A stretch of DNA of 64,000 nt from GCA-2737725 sp965229355 (GCA_965229355.1 OZ245869.1:1922001-1986000), one strand, 5' to 3'. Shown: positions 1-9,009, counted from the first letter of the stretch. A program made the numbers and translations. Notes: generated from the letters alone by a model not told the origin.

Positions 1-1209
1 CCGCTTCACATAATCCGACATCGGATCATCTACATTGTGCGGGCCGTGCTGGGCGATCGTCAGGATCATTGCAATCACGGGCTGTTTGCTTTCGGCGACT
101 TTGTCCAAGGCTGCTTTGTAAAACACCGCATCAGGTGTTTTCCAGTCCCAACCCTTGCTAATGCCTAATGTCACAGGATCGTAAAACTCATCCACGCCAA
201 TCGACGTGTAAAAGCCGCGCCCGTTGATGAAGCTTCCCGGCACCGGGTAGAACACCATGGTTTTGTAGCCCAGCGCTTTGAGCATCGTAAAAATTGAGCG
301 CTTAATGCGGCCTTCAAGCTGATGGAACACATACAGGCCATCGCTACCGAATTCCTGCGGGCGCATTTGGGTCGCTACAGAAAACTCGCTGCGCCACGTG
401 CCGCCCGCGAAGGTGTGCACATGCAAGCGGCCTGTATTCTGGAAATTGCTGTTCGGGTCTTGCGCAAATAAATGTTCCGGCTGGTGCGGATGGTCCAGCA
501 CGTTGGGGTGCATGGTGGTTTCTTGCAGGATGAAGAACATATCCGGCAACAAGGTTTTGGGCGGCTTTAACCCAGCATAACCGGCGTTGTTGGTTTGCAC
601 TTGGGCGAGCGTATGTAATTCCGGCTTCGGGATATGGGCTGATTTCACAAAGGCACGAATGCTGGGGCTGTTCAGCTCTTGGTCCCAATCAACCATGTTC
701 CGCGTTGGCATTTGGGCGGCCACCAAGCAGCCTACAGCCACAACACTTAACGCGCTTAAGCCAATTTTTTCATGCTTGTTGAAGTTTTCGCGCAACGAAA
801 AGTTGCCGCGCATGATTGCGTAAAAATAAACGCCAATCACAGCGACGCCGAGTACACAGCCTGATGCAATGCGCCAATCGTTATACGCCAGCATCAACAC
901 GTTCTGGCGTAAGAACAAGTGGTCGTATGTCACCAGCGGCACACCTGCGATGGTGAACTTTACTGCGCTGATCAGCACCATCAACAGCGCGGGAATAGCG
1001 GCCAATGCCCATACAGTCAGGGGCTTCTTGCCGCGCGCGCACGCCAGCGCAAAGAACGGCGCCATGATAATCGCGATAAACGGATCGCGCAGCACCACGG
1101 TATAAAGCACGGCGGCACCAAGCGTGATGTAAGTCAGCGCGGTTTTAACGCGCGCAACTTTTATGCTCGGGCCAGTTTGATGAAGCTCAGTATCCGCGCT
1201 GTTACGCAC
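1..1209 (-). CDS. Membrane-anchored sulfatase / LTA-synthase-type phosphotransferase, C-terminus cut by window edge
   Basis: An open frame of 403 codons runs from a GTG at 1209 to the left edge without a stop, so the C-terminal part lies outside the window. The first 130 or so residues are hydrophobic with several membrane segments. After them comes a periplasmic alkaline-phosphatase-fold domain with a QETTMHP motif near residue 228, whose Thr is the candidate nucleophile, and AQHGPH near residue 385, typical of sulfatase and phosphoethanolamine or phosphoglycerol transferases. The start overlaps the stop of the upstream methyltransferase by 8 bases, so the two are probably co-translated. Family members transfer phospho-head groups to lipids or glycans outside the inner membrane. 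The exact substrate cannot be read from the sequence. The family call is fairly sure; the function is an inference. Confidence 0.75.
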   Translation of the reverse strand, partial: MRNSADTELHQTGPSIKVARVKTALTYITLGAAVLYTVVLRDPFIAIIMAPFFALACARGKKPLTVWALAAIPALLMVLISAVKFTIAGVPLVTYDHLFLRQNVLMLAYNDWRIASGCVLGVAVIGVYFYAIMRGNFSLRENFNKHEKIGLSALSVVAVGCLVAAQMPTRNMVDWDQELNSPSIRAFVKSAHIPKPELHTLAQVQTNNAGYAGLKPPKTLLPDMFFILQETTMHPNVLDHPHQPEHLFAQDPNSNFQNTGRLHVHTFAGGTWRSEFSVATQMRPQEFGSDGLYVFHQLEGRIKRSIFTMLKALGYKTMVFYPVPGSFINGRGFYTSIGVDEFYDPVTLGISKGWDWKTPDAVFYKAALDKVAESKQPVIAMILTIAQHGPHNVDDPMSDYVKR

Positions 1210-1816
1210 GAGCGTCTCCGTTGTTGGAATAACGCCATACGAAAGCAGGCGGAAGGTTCAGCAATTCCACGCCAACACATTGGCCGTGCGGGAACACATC
1301 TTTAAAGGGATCGTGCGGGAAGTAGGTGTACGTCACCATGCTTGCCACCGTTCCAGCCAGCCGCGCGTGGCGCAGGCTATTTTTCAGTTTTTCAAATTCA
1401 GGATTGTTCACACTGGGGATCGAACTCACCACCAGCGTCGGTGTTTTCAATTCGCTTAAAGCCGCCAGCGCGCATTGATCTGAAATCTTGCGACCTGGGA
1501 AAATGCTTTTCAAATGGGCAAAGCGTGTGGCCTCGCGCTCGATGCTGACGGTACGCTCGGGCAACATAGTTGTGAGTGCCCCGTAACCGGCACCCAATTC
1601 CAAAATGGGCAGATCAGTCTGGCCCACGGCGTTGGCCATGCGCTTGGCCAGCCAGCGCGATGATTCGCAGACCGCGCCAATAGACCCGTACTTGGACAAC
1701 AAGGCCGCGAAAGGTGAGGCAGCCTTTTTGGCAGGCGCATGCGCGACCTGAATCGAACCTAACAGTTCCATATGACCCAACCCGTCCTCCACCCCAATGC
1801 CGTGGAACGTAGTCAT
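1202..1816 (-). CDS. SAM-dependent methyltransferase, phospholipid N-methyltransferase (PmtA)-like
   Basis: This is a 204-residue class I methyltransferase. ELGAGYGALTTML is the SAM-binding motif I, followed by an acidic ribose-binding region (SIEREAT). SSIPSVNNP and a late TYFPHDPF segment resemble the corresponding motifs of PmtA/KsgA-type enzymes that methylate phosphatidylethanolamine towards phosphatidylcholine; this is a resemblance by eye. I chose the ATG at 1816; an in-frame TTG at 1834 would add six residues and neither has a strong ribosome binding site. The gene overlaps the downstream sulfatase-type gene by 8 bases, which supports a joint role in envelope lipid modification. A generic methyltransferase is the alternative reading. 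Confidence 0.7.
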   Translation of the reverse strand: MTTFHGIGVEDGLGHMELLGSIQVAHAPAKKAASPFAALLSKYGSIGAVCESSRWLAKRMANAVGQTDLPILELGAGYGALTTMLPERTVSIEREATRFAHLKSIFPGRKISDQCALAALSELKTPTLVVSSIPSVNNPEFEKLKNSLRHARLAGTVASMVTYTYFPHDPFKDVFPHGQCVGVELLNLPPAFVWRYSNNGDARA

Positions 1817-2155
1817 ATAAGCTTCATATGACAATCTTATGACGCTTAAATTCGGCCTATGCCTTTGAAGTTCTTATATTTTGGTGCACTGCACACGCCC
1901 ATTAAGGCAGATCTGACATAATCTCTATATCTGGTGCTGCGCGGCGGCCATAAGGGGCTAGGTTTGCGGGGTAGAAAAGCCTTGTAACACTGTGACTTGA
2001 AAGTGATTCTTTAAAGCCGGAAATGCTTGCGCTTGGGTCGTGATCGGCAGAAAACCCCGACCTATATAGAGTGGCGCTTTTAAAGCGCATTGCCCCGCCG
2101 TTCACATACCTTGTGATGGGCTTGTGATGGGGCCAGCCACAAAGGACGACAGCCT
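1817..2155. other. Divergent intergenic region (339 bp) with a small palindrome and a tandem repeat
   Basis: The region separates the leftward methyltransferase from the rightward hydroxylase, so it should hold promoters for both. I see a TATATA at 2063-2068 that could be a -10 element for the hydroxylase but without a good -35. GCGCTTTTAAAGCGC at 2074-2088 is a perfect inverted repeat with a one-base centre. A 10-base unit TTGTGATGGG occurs twice at 2111-2120 and 2122-2131. No gene is supported; the antisense frame across 1902-2321 mostly overlaps the hydroxylase gene. Confidence 0.4.
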
Positions 2156-3007
2156 GTGCAGTTGGGCTCTTACAAAATCGGGTTCTGGAGTGACAAGGAA
2201 TATCACCTTGATCGGATGAACTTGCGCGATCTCGCCGCTGCGTACTTCCAGTACTACGCCATCGCGGCCTACTTCGCGGTATCGATTGTCTCGGGCGGTG
2301 TCGTGATCTGGGCTTTAGCAAATGATCAAGCGCCAGTGATCGGCGTTGTGCTCTCGATCATTGCGACCATCATTATCTATCCGGCGGTGTGGTACGTGCT
2401 GCACAAATACGTGCTGCACTCAAAATGGATGTGGAAACATCCTATGACCGCAGAAGTGTGGAAGCGTATCCACTACGATCACCACTGCGATCCGAATAAT
2501 TTGAAAGTGCTGTTTGGCGCGCTGTACACCACGCTGCCGACAGTTGCGTTGGCCACCATGCCGATTGGTTATCTGCTCGGCGGTGTGTATGGCGCCATTG
2601 CGGCCTTGTGCGCGGGCGTTGTAACGACCTGTGTTTATGAGTTCTTTCACTGCATCGAACACCTGGGCTATCTGCCCTCGTGGGGCTGGGTGCGTGAAAT
2701 GAAGAAAACGCACATGGCGCACCACTTCCACAATGAGAACGGCAATTACGGCATTACCAACTTCGCGTGGGATAAAATGCTGGGCACTTTTTATGAAGGC
2801 GCCAAAGACATGCCGAAGTCACCCACGGTCTTCAACTTAGGTTACGACGAAGAAGTGGCAAAGCTTTATCCGTATGTGTCGAAGCTGACGCCCAACTGGC
2901 CTTACAACACCAATCCGGTGCATCGTAAGCGCGAAGAGGCTGCGGCCAAAGCGGCTCAACAAAAAAGCGCTGCTGCACAACAAACGCCCGCAGCCGCGGC
3001 CGAGTAG
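2156..3007 (+). CDS. Fatty acid hydroxylase / sterol desaturase superfamily membrane enzyme
   Basis: This 283-residue integral membrane protein has the histidine boxes of the di-iron fatty acid hydroxylase superfamily in order: HKYVLH near residue 83, HYDHH near 106, FFHCIEH near 164 and HMAHHFH near 189. Two hydrophobic hairpins lie between them. Family members add a hydroxyl group or a double bond to lipids or carotenoids using oxygen. The C-terminal 30 residues are an Ala/Gln/Lys-rich tail that looks disordered. The start is a GTG with AAAGGA 12 bases upstream. The next gene begins 26 bases downstream and encodes a GNAT-type acyltransferase, so hydroxylation of an amide-linked or sphingoid lipid is a reasonable inference, not shown. 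Confidence 0.8.
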   Translation: MQLGSYKIGFWSDKEYHLDRMNLRDLAAAYFQYYAIAAYFAVSIVSGGVVIWALANDQAPVIGVVLSIIATIIIYPAVWYVLHKYVLHSKWMWKHPMTAEVWKRIHYDHHCDPNNLKVLFGALYTTLPTVALATMPIGYLLGGVYGAIAALCAGVVTTCVYEFFHCIEHLGYLPSWGWVREMKKTHMAHHFHNENGNYGITNFAWDKMLGTFYEGAKDMPKSPTVFNLGYDEEVAKLYPYVSKLTPNWPYNTNPVHRKREEAAAKAAQQKSAAAQQTPAAAAE

Positions 3008-3033
3008 TTTTCTCTTTTCAAAAGTTCCGTCAT

Positions 3034-4194
3034 ATGACCGTCGTCCTCCGCAAGGTTGAAACCCGTCAGGTTCAAACGGGCGCCGATTGGACGGCGTTCT
3101 TTGATGCCGCACATACAGCGCAAGCGCACGACCCGGTGTGGGTTCCGCCCTTGCGTATGCTTCAGCGCGATCAGCTCAACCCGAAAAAGAACCCGTGGTT
3201 CGATCACGGTGAGGCGTCATTCTGGGTGGCGTTCAAAGACAACAAACCTGTGGGCCGCATCTCAGCGCAGATCGACATGGCCCACTTGGAATTGCGTAAA
3301 GATCAAACTGGCTTCTTTGGCTTCTTTGAATGCATCGACGATCAAGACGTAGCGAACGCGTTGTTTGCCGTTGCCACCGCATGGCTGAAAGACAAGGGCA
3401 TGGCGCGCGCGCTCGGGCCCTTCAGTCTCAACGTCAATGAAGAGATGGGATTGCTGATTGAGGGCTTTGCCGCCCCCCCACGCTTTATGATGGGCCATGC
3501 GCAGCCGTACTATCAAAAGCTGATGGATGCTGCGGGTTTCACCAAAGCGGTCGATACGTTTGCGTATCTCACGCCGATGGATACAGCACTTCCTTACAAG
3601 CAGATGAAATGGCTGCAACGCGCGCTCGAGCGCGATAGCCGGTTATCGTTGCGTCACTTGAACCCTAAAAAGTTCGACGAAGATATCGCAACTGTAGTGC
3701 GGATCTGGAATGCGGCTTGGGCGCATAATTGGAACTCACTGCCACTCACGCACCGCGAAGTGCATCAGATGGCTTCTGATTTGAAGATGATGCTGATTCC
3801 TGAGTTGGTGTGGTTCGCGGAAGTCGAAGGCGTACCCGCCGCCATGTGCGTGGCGTTCCCGGACTTGAATGAAATCATCAAAGACTTGAATGGCACGTTG
3901 TTGCCGTTCAACTGGGCCAAGCTCGGCTGGCGTTTGCTAAACCGTCGCAGTTACATCTCGGGTACGCGTGTGCCGCTGATGGGCGTGATGCCCGAATACA
4001 AAAACAAAACTGTCGGCTCGGTGTTGGCGTTGCTGACTGTCGGTGCGGTGCGCCGTGAATCGCTGCGCTTAGGTTTCCCCGTCTGCGAAATGAGCTGGGT
4101 GCTGGAAAGCAACTCGCAAACCCGCCATTCGATTGAGGACATTGGCGGCAAGGTTTATAAGACCTACCGCATGTACGAAAAGCCGATTGCTTAA
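3034..4194 (+). CDS. GNAT-superfamily acyltransferase-like protein (possible ceramide synthase relative)
   Basis: This 386-residue protein has an N-terminal segment rich in conserved-looking motifs (DPVWVPPLRM, NPKKNPWFDHGEASFW, KPVGRISAQID) and ends with a region of GNAT character (GTRVPLMGVMPEYKNK then VCEMSWVLESN). From memory, long GNAT proteins of this type include the bacterial ceramide synthase described in Caulobacter; I could not compare sequences, so this is a hypothesis. It lies 26 bases after the fatty acid hydroxylase on the same strand and is likely in its operon. The start ATG has a weak binding site. The alternative is an N-acyltransferase of unknown substrate, and many such genes are simply annotated as hypothetical. 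Confidence 0.6.
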   Translation: MTVVLRKVETRQVQTGADWTAFFDAAHTAQAHDPVWVPPLRMLQRDQLNPKKNPWFDHGEASFWVAFKDNKPVGRISAQIDMAHLELRKDQTGFFGFFECIDDQDVANALFAVATAWLKDKGMARALGPFSLNVNEEMGLLIEGFAAPPRFMMGHAQPYYQKLMDAAGFTKAVDTFAYLTPMDTALPYKQMKWLQRALERDSRLSLRHLNPKKFDEDIATVVRIWNAAWAHNWNSLPLTHREVHQMASDLKMMLIPELVWFAEVEGVPAAMCVAFPDLNEIIKDLNGTLLPFNWAKLGWRLLNRRSYISGTRVPLMGVMPEYKNKTVGSVLALLTVGAVRRESLRLGFPVCEMSWVLESNSQTRHSIEDIGGKVYKTYRMYEKPIA

Positions 4195-4334
4195 AACCTG
4201 CGTAATGTGTTGATTTGAGCTGAATTTCGAACGACTTCATTAGAATGTCCGAAATTCGTACGTTCTATTTTGCCTGCTTGGCAAAAGCCCCCAAATCTTC
4301 ATAGCCTGGACCCCTGTACAAGGGGGAGCTATCC

Positions 4335-5768
4335 ATGCCGACAACACGCCGGGAATTACTGCAAGTGGCGGGCGCTGCAAGCGTCGCTGCGGCACTGACC
4401 ACCAAATCTGCGCTGGCCGTGGAAAAGACCGACGTGATTGTCATTGGCGGTGGTTTGTCGGGCTTGAAGGCCGCCATCGAAATGACCGAGCAAGGTTTGA
4501 AGGTGATTGTGCTGGAAGCCAATTCCCGCGTCGGTGGTCGTGCGTTCACCGCCGATCATTTCTCGACCAAACCTGAACTGGGTGCCAGCCAGATTGGCCC
4601 CGATTACGCCCGCGTGCTCGATATGTGCCAGCGCCTCGATGTGAAACTCGGGCCCGGCTCGAACATCAACGCGCCTTTTGCGTATCACGTCGGCGGCAAG
4701 TTGATCAAAAAAGAAGATTGGAAGAGCGCCAAAGAAAACAAAACCAAAGGCGATGAACGCGCAGTGCTGCCGTCGGCTTTGTTCGGGTACTACCTGAAAA
4801 AGCACATGCCGTTTCGCGCTCCGGAAGATTGGTTGGAGGCGTCAGCGCAACAATACGACGTGCTACCAGCCGATTGGCTGCGCACTAAAGGTGTCTCTGA
4901 CGAAGCTTTGAAGCTGATGGAAAATGAGGCGTCGCTGCTGACCCTGATGCAGGAGGAAGCGCGCGGCATGACGGCCTTTGGCACATCGAATGATTCCACC
5001 AAAGATCGCTTCCAGCAATATGCTGAAACCTCGCAGCACGTGGTGGGCGGGACGTCACGCTTACCAGAAACGATGGCGAAGCATTTGGGCGAAGCCGTGA
5101 AGATGAACAAGGTGGTCGCGGAAATTTCCATGACCACAAAAGACATCACCGTGCGCTGCCTGGATGGCTCAGCCTACACCGCGGCGTTGGCGATCTCGGC
5201 CATTCCGTTCAAACCGCTGAACCGCGTTTCGTTTGAACAGCCGTTGCAAGGCATGCAGGCCGAAGCGGTGCGGATGATGCCGTATGCCACCAACACGCAA
5301 GTGTACTTTTCTTTGAAAGGCTCGCCGTACTGGGAGCAAGACGGGTTTGATGCCAGCATGTGGTCTGACGGCCCTGTCACCAACTTCCGCCAGTCCATCA
5401 ACTATGATGGCACGCGCACGCGCGCCATGGCGTTTGTGACGGGCAAGAAGGGCGACCGCATTGACCAGTTGCCGCCGAAAGATCGCGCCGCGTTTGTGCT
5501 CGCGGAATTAGAGCGCATGCGTCCGTCACTTAAAGGAAAATTGGATATCGTGGGCGTGCACTCGTGGCCGCAATACATGTTCGTTGAAGGCTGCCGTCAC
5601 TCGTACAATCCTGGCCAAGTGTCGCGTTGGGCGATTGATATGATCAAACCGCACGGCCGCTTACATTTTGCGGGTGAACACACCCGCCGCTTGGATGTGG
5701 GCATGGAATCCGCCATGGAGTCTGGCGAACGTGCGGCCTTTGAAGTGATCACGCGCCTTGCTGGTTAA
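4335..5768 (+). CDS. Tat-exported flavin-containing amine oxidase
   Basis: The protein has 477 residues. It starts with a twin-arginine signal (TTRRELLQVAGAA, then an Ala-rich stretch ending ALA near residue 28), so it should be folded with FAD in the cytoplasm and exported. VIVIGGGLSGLKAA followed by VIVLEANSRVGGRA is the dinucleotide-binding fold of amine oxidases. LHFAGEHTRRLDVGMESAMESGERAA near the end is the second FAD-contact signature, here cited in part by its key residues G-E-H and G-x-ESA. Members oxidise amines or related substrates. The ATG is preceded by AAGGGGGAGC at a good distance. No partner electron acceptor is adjacent; the next gene, 124 bases on, is a membrane protein. 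The substrate is unknown. Confidence 0.85.
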   Translation: MPTTRRELLQVAGAASVAAALTTKSALAVEKTDVIVIGGGLSGLKAAIEMTEQGLKVIVLEANSRVGGRAFTADHFSTKPELGASQIGPDYARVLDMCQRLDVKLGPGSNINAPFAYHVGGKLIKKEDWKSAKENKTKGDERAVLPSALFGYYLKKHMPFRAPEDWLEASAQQYDVLPADWLRTKGVSDEALKLMENEASLLTLMQEEARGMTAFGTSNDSTKDRFQQYAETSQHVVGGTSRLPETMAKHLGEAVKMNKVVAEISMTTKDITVRCLDGSAYTAALAISAIPFKPLNRVSFEQPLQGMQAEAVRMMPYATNTQVYFSLKGSPYWEQDGFDASMWSDGPVTNFRQSINYDGTRTRAMAFVTGKKGDRIDQLPPKDRAAFVLAELERMRPSLKGKLDIVGVHSWPQYMFVEGCRHSYNPGQVSRWAIDMIKPHGRLHFAGEHTRRLDVGMESAMESGERAAFEVITRLAG

Positions 5769-5892
5769 ACGAGCAGGCTAGGCCTCGTCTAACACGGTTG
5801 ATCTTTATCCTCACCGCAGCCTCTAGACGGTGGGGATTTCGCACCTACATGATACTTTCCGGCCCGTTATTCTGACGAGCTTGGGGGGAATC

Positions 5893-6555
5893 ATGTCTGC
5901 GTTGATCTGGGGTTACGTTCATATTCTGCTGCTGGTGTTCTGGGTCGGCACCGATGTTGGCGTGTTCCTGTGCGCAAATGTCGCGCGCACCACCAAGTAT
6001 AACCTCGACACCCGCAATGCACTGTTCACGGTGCTGGGCGATATCGACTTGTTGCCGCGCTTTTGTTTCGCGCTGATTTTCCCGTCTGGCCTCACGCTGA
6101 TTGACGCCGTGGGTTTGTATACCGTGCCGATGTGGGCGCTGGCATTGGCATGGGGCGTGGGCCTTGTGTGGGTGCTGACGATTTGGAAAGCGCACTTCAA
6201 CCCGTCTGCATCGTTCGTCAAACCGTTCCGGTTTATTCAGTTCTGGGGCCAAGGTGTGTTTGGCGGCTGCCTCGTCGCCGCCGGGATTGCCTCATTGATG
6301 AGTGGTGAGCCGGTGGCCGAAAAATGGCTCGCGGCCAAAATTCTGCTGCTGGGTGCCGTGGCGTTCATCGCTATGGCCATGACGGTGGTCTCAAAACCCT
6401 TCGATGTGGCTTACACCGAGATTAACGTGAAGGGCTCAACACCGGAACTTGAAGCGGTCGCCAACAAATCCATGGGGCAGACGTTGGCTGTGGTGCTAAC
6501 CTTGTACGCAACGTTGTTGGTCATTGCCTTCATCGGCAAAGTAAAGCCGTTTTAG
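5893..6555 (+). CDS. Integral membrane protein of unknown function (about seven segments)
   Basis: The 220-residue product is hydrophobic almost throughout, with roughly six or seven membrane spans. An N-terminal HILLLVFWVGTDVGVF segment contains a membrane His followed by an FWVGTD motif reminiscent of copper-resistance (CopD-like) and related haem or metal membrane families, but I cannot assign one. I chose the ATG at 5893 because GGGGGGAA sits five bases upstream; an in-frame GTG at 5830 would add 21 polar residues. It lies between an exported amine oxidase and a small membrane protein, all on the plus strand with short gaps, so the three may be co-expressed. Confidence 0.6.
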   Translation: MSALIWGYVHILLLVFWVGTDVGVFLCANVARTTKYNLDTRNALFTVLGDIDLLPRFCFALIFPSGLTLIDAVGLYTVPMWALALAWGVGLVWVLTIWKAHFNPSASFVKPFRFIQFWGQGVFGGCLVAAGIASLMSGEPVAEKWLAAKILLLGAVAFIAMAMTVVSKPFDVAYTEINVKGSTPELEAVANKSMGQTLAVVLTLYATLLVIAFIGKVKPF

Positions 6556-6579
6556 GCAAAACAACTCTAAGGACGAAAC

Positions 6580-6870
6580 GTGTTCGCACAATATCTCCGC
6601 ATTATCTTCATTATCCTCGCCTTAATTGGCGGCGTGGTGCTGTTTGCCTTTGCATTCACCACGGCGGCTATCATTGTGGGTGTGCTGCTTATTGTCGGTT
6701 TGATTTTCGGACGCGGCAAAACCGGATCGTGGGTGGTGGTGCGGCGCGGTTCTGGAAATCCATTCGCTGAGTCACACCCCTTCGATCAATCAGCGCCGCG
6801 TCATGGCCCCATCACGATTGATCACAACCCCGACGACTTGCCGCCGGGGGATAGTGGGAAAAAAGAATAG
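6580..6870 (+). CDS. Small membrane protein, hypothetical
   Basis: This is a 96-residue protein with one long hydrophobic stretch (residues 6 to about 45, probably a two-span hairpin) and a polar C-terminus rich in Pro, Asp, His and Gly. It starts at a GTG with AAGGACG upstream and follows the previous membrane gene by 24 bases. I do not recognise the family. A 7-base-stem hairpin (TTTCGCG/CGCGAAA, 6890-6906) lies 20 bases after the stop but has no T-run, so it is not a clear terminator. Confidence 0.55.
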   Translation: MFAQYLRIIFIILALIGGVVLFAFAFTTAAIIVGVLLIVGLIFGRGKTGSWVVVRRGSGNPFAESHPFDQSAPRHGPITIDHNPDDLPPGDSGKKE

Positions 6871-7121
6871 AGACGGTGTAGTTTTAAAATTTCGCGTTGC
6901 GCGAAAATGTGTGCGCGTTCCTCTGGCTTTTCCCCACACTCCCCCTGCTCTGGCCCTGCAAAAGCAGGCGCAACTTTCGAAAACGCCATCCCCACCGCGG
7001 GCTATTAAACCATTGGGTTTTCCCCAAATTCCTATGGTTTTGCTGTTTGATCCCCAATGGCATTTATATGAAACTGAATTATAACAACTAACCCGTTACC
7101 GTATTTGAGTGATTCGCCACC

Positions 7122-8027
7122 GTGTTCAGCGCCGTTTCCAAAACCATCCGCCCCCGCCGCCGTGACCTCCTCGGAGGCTTCGAAGTGGGGCGCGTTCTGC
7201 CCGCCATGGAACAGCGTATGGTCGGCCCGTTTGTTTTCTTGGACCACATGGGCCCCGCCAAATTCGCAGCCGGTAAGGGCCTGGATGTGCGCCCACACCC
7301 ACACATCGGGTTGGCGACAGTTACCTATCTGTTCGAAGGCGAGATCATGCACAAGGACAGCTTGGGCAAAGAACAGGCCATCAAACCGGGTGATGTGAAC
7401 TGGATGGTCGCAGGCAAAGGCATCGTGCACTCGGAACGCACACGCACCGAACTGCGCCGTGCTGGCTCATCGTTGCATGGCATTCAGTCATGGTTCGCAC
7501 TGCCGAAAAAATTTGAAGAAGCAGAGCCCAGTTTTGAACACGTTCCGGCAGCCCGTCTACCGATGTTCAATCGCGGCGATATGAACGTGCGTTTGATTTT
7601 GGGCAATGCGTTGGGTTTGAAGTCGCCGGTGAAAGTGTTTAGCCCGACAATCTATGCCGACATCATGATGGCGGACCGCGCCAGCTTTGATATCCCACCC
7701 GAGCATACCGAGCGCGCGATTTACGTGGTGGAAGGTGCGGTTGATATTTCAGGCCAAGTTATTGAAGCCGGTACGATGGCGACTTTTTTACCTGAACTGA
7801 CCGTGACGATGCACGCCAAAGGCCAACGCACGCGTTTAATGTTGATCGGCGGCGAGCCCGTGGATGGTCCGCGTCATCTGTGGTGGAACTTCGTGGCCAG
7901 CGACGAAGCGAAGTTAGATCAAGCGCGCACTGATTGGAGCGAAGCGGTGGCGAAGAACTTCAAGAATGGCGGGCGTTTTGGATTGCCACCGGGTGAAACC
8001 GAAGCCATTCCGCTTCCTAAAACGTAA
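7122..8027 (+). CDS. Pirin family protein (bicupin)
   Basis: This 301-residue bicupin matches pirin. RPHPHIGLATVTYLFEG carries the two metal-binding His of the N-terminal cupin, and the GKGIVHSER segment supplies the further His and Glu that complete the iron site. The second cupin (HTERAIYVVEGAVDISG) lacks a clear metal set, as usual in pirins. Some family members show quercetin 2,3-dioxygenase activity or act as redox-sensitive regulators; which applies here is not visible. The start is a GTG with a poor binding site. The gene is convergent with the MDR reductase at 8032, with 4 bases between the two stops. Confidence 0.88.
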   Translation: MFSAVSKTIRPRRRDLLGGFEVGRVLPAMEQRMVGPFVFLDHMGPAKFAAGKGLDVRPHPHIGLATVTYLFEGEIMHKDSLGKEQAIKPGDVNWMVAGKGIVHSERTRTELRRAGSSLHGIQSWFALPKKFEEAEPSFEHVPAARLPMFNRGDMNVRLILGNALGLKSPVKVFSPTIYADIMMADRASFDIPPEHTERAIYVVEGAVDISGQVIEAGTMATFLPELTVTMHAKGQRTRLMLIGGEPVDGPRHLWWNFVASDEAKLDQARTDWSEAVAKNFKNGGRFGLPPGETEAIPLPKT

Positions 8028-8031
8028 GCTT

Positions 8032-9006
8032 CTAAAACGTAAACAGCACTTTGCCGTTTCGCTGCGCATTGGGTTGCACAGCCTGTGCAAAGGCGGCGCG
8101 GTAATCATCCAACGTATGTCTGCCTGCAATCGCTGTTGTGATGATGCCGTTAGCAGCAAGCGCTGCTACATCTGAAATTGTTTTCGCTTTCTGCTCGCGA
8201 CTTTGTTTATTGAACGCGCGTGACAACCCAAAGCCAGTGACGGTTAAATTGTTGCGTGCCAAATCAATAAAGTCGATTTGAGCGGCAGCGCCGCTGTTCG
8301 CGCCATAAAGCACAAGCGTCGCGTTTTTTGATAAGCAGTGTGCAAGATGTGATGTGGCTCTGCCGCCAATCATATCGAATCCCACACTGATCTCTTGCGT
8401 GGTCTTTGCAGCCAGTGCATCAGCATCGCTATCATCAACAATCACAACGTCTGCACCTATAGCTTTCAAATCAGCTTCAACATCATCCCGGCGCACGATA
8501 TTGACGGTGCGTAGTCCGCGATGATGTGCCAGTGCAATGATGATGCGGCCTACTGATGAATTCGCAGCGTTTTGGATAATCCATGAACCCGCAGGCATTC
8601 GTGCAAATTCATCCAGTAACAGGTGCGCTGTTAGTCCCATGGTCTGAACGATGCAAAGGGCTTCGGCACTACACTGTTCAGGGGCGTGATATGCATCCGT
8701 CGCCGCACACACAATATATTCGCTGAACACGCCACTGCGCTTGGGCGGAAAAACGCGCTGACCAACCTTAAAGCCTGCAACGCCATCTCCAACTGCATCG
8801 ATGCGTCCTACGCCCTCAGTGCCAATGAAGTGCGGCAGATGTGCCGTGCGCGCAGGATCACTTAGATTAAGCACGTCAGATGAGTGCAGGGCCGCACATT
8901 CCATCTTTACCACAATCTGCCCTGGCCCAGGCTTGGGCACGGGCATGTTGACCAGTTGCAATGCTGACTCTGCATCGCCATGGCGGATTTGTCGTAAGGC
9001 TTTCAT
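8032..9006 (-). CDS. MDR-superfamily oxidoreductase, enoyl reductase (MECR)-like, copy 2
   Basis: The 324-residue protein has a GroES-like N-terminal half and a Rossmann C-terminal half. QNAANSSVGRIIIALA and the following NIVRR are the NADPH-binding signature shared with mitochondrial-type 2-enoyl thioester reductases. It lacks the zinc ligands of classical alcohol dehydrogenases. It lies 3 bases after the paralogue at 9010-10008, with the same length and motif order, so the pair arose by tandem duplication. The substrate, an enoyl-CoA, enoyl-ACP or quinone, is unknown. Confidence 0.8.
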   Translation of the reverse strand: MKALRQIRHGDAESALQLVNMPVPKPGPGQIVVKMECAALHSSDVLNLSDPARTAHLPHFIGTEGVGRIDAVGDGVAGFKVGQRVFPPKRSGVFSEYIVCAATDAYHAPEQCSAEALCIVQTMGLTAHLLLDEFARMPAGSWIIQNAANSSVGRIIIALAHHRGLRTVNIVRRDDVEADLKAIGADVVIVDDSDADALAAKTTQEISVGFDMIGGRATSHLAHCLSKNATLVLYGANSGAAAQIDFIDLARNNLTVTGFGLSRAFNKQSREQKAKTISDVAALAANGIITTAIAGRHTLDDYRAAFAQAVQPNAQRNGKVLFTF

Positions 9007-9009
9007 GGC

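Noticed and set aside
919..1305. 128-codon open frame on the plus strand
   Set aside because: It is antisense to the sulfatase and methyltransferase genes, has no family features, and the minus-strand frames explain the sequence.
1902..2321. 139-codon open frame on the minus strand
   Set aside because: Arg/Ser-rich composition, partly antisense to the hydroxylase gene, no motif; a shadow frame.
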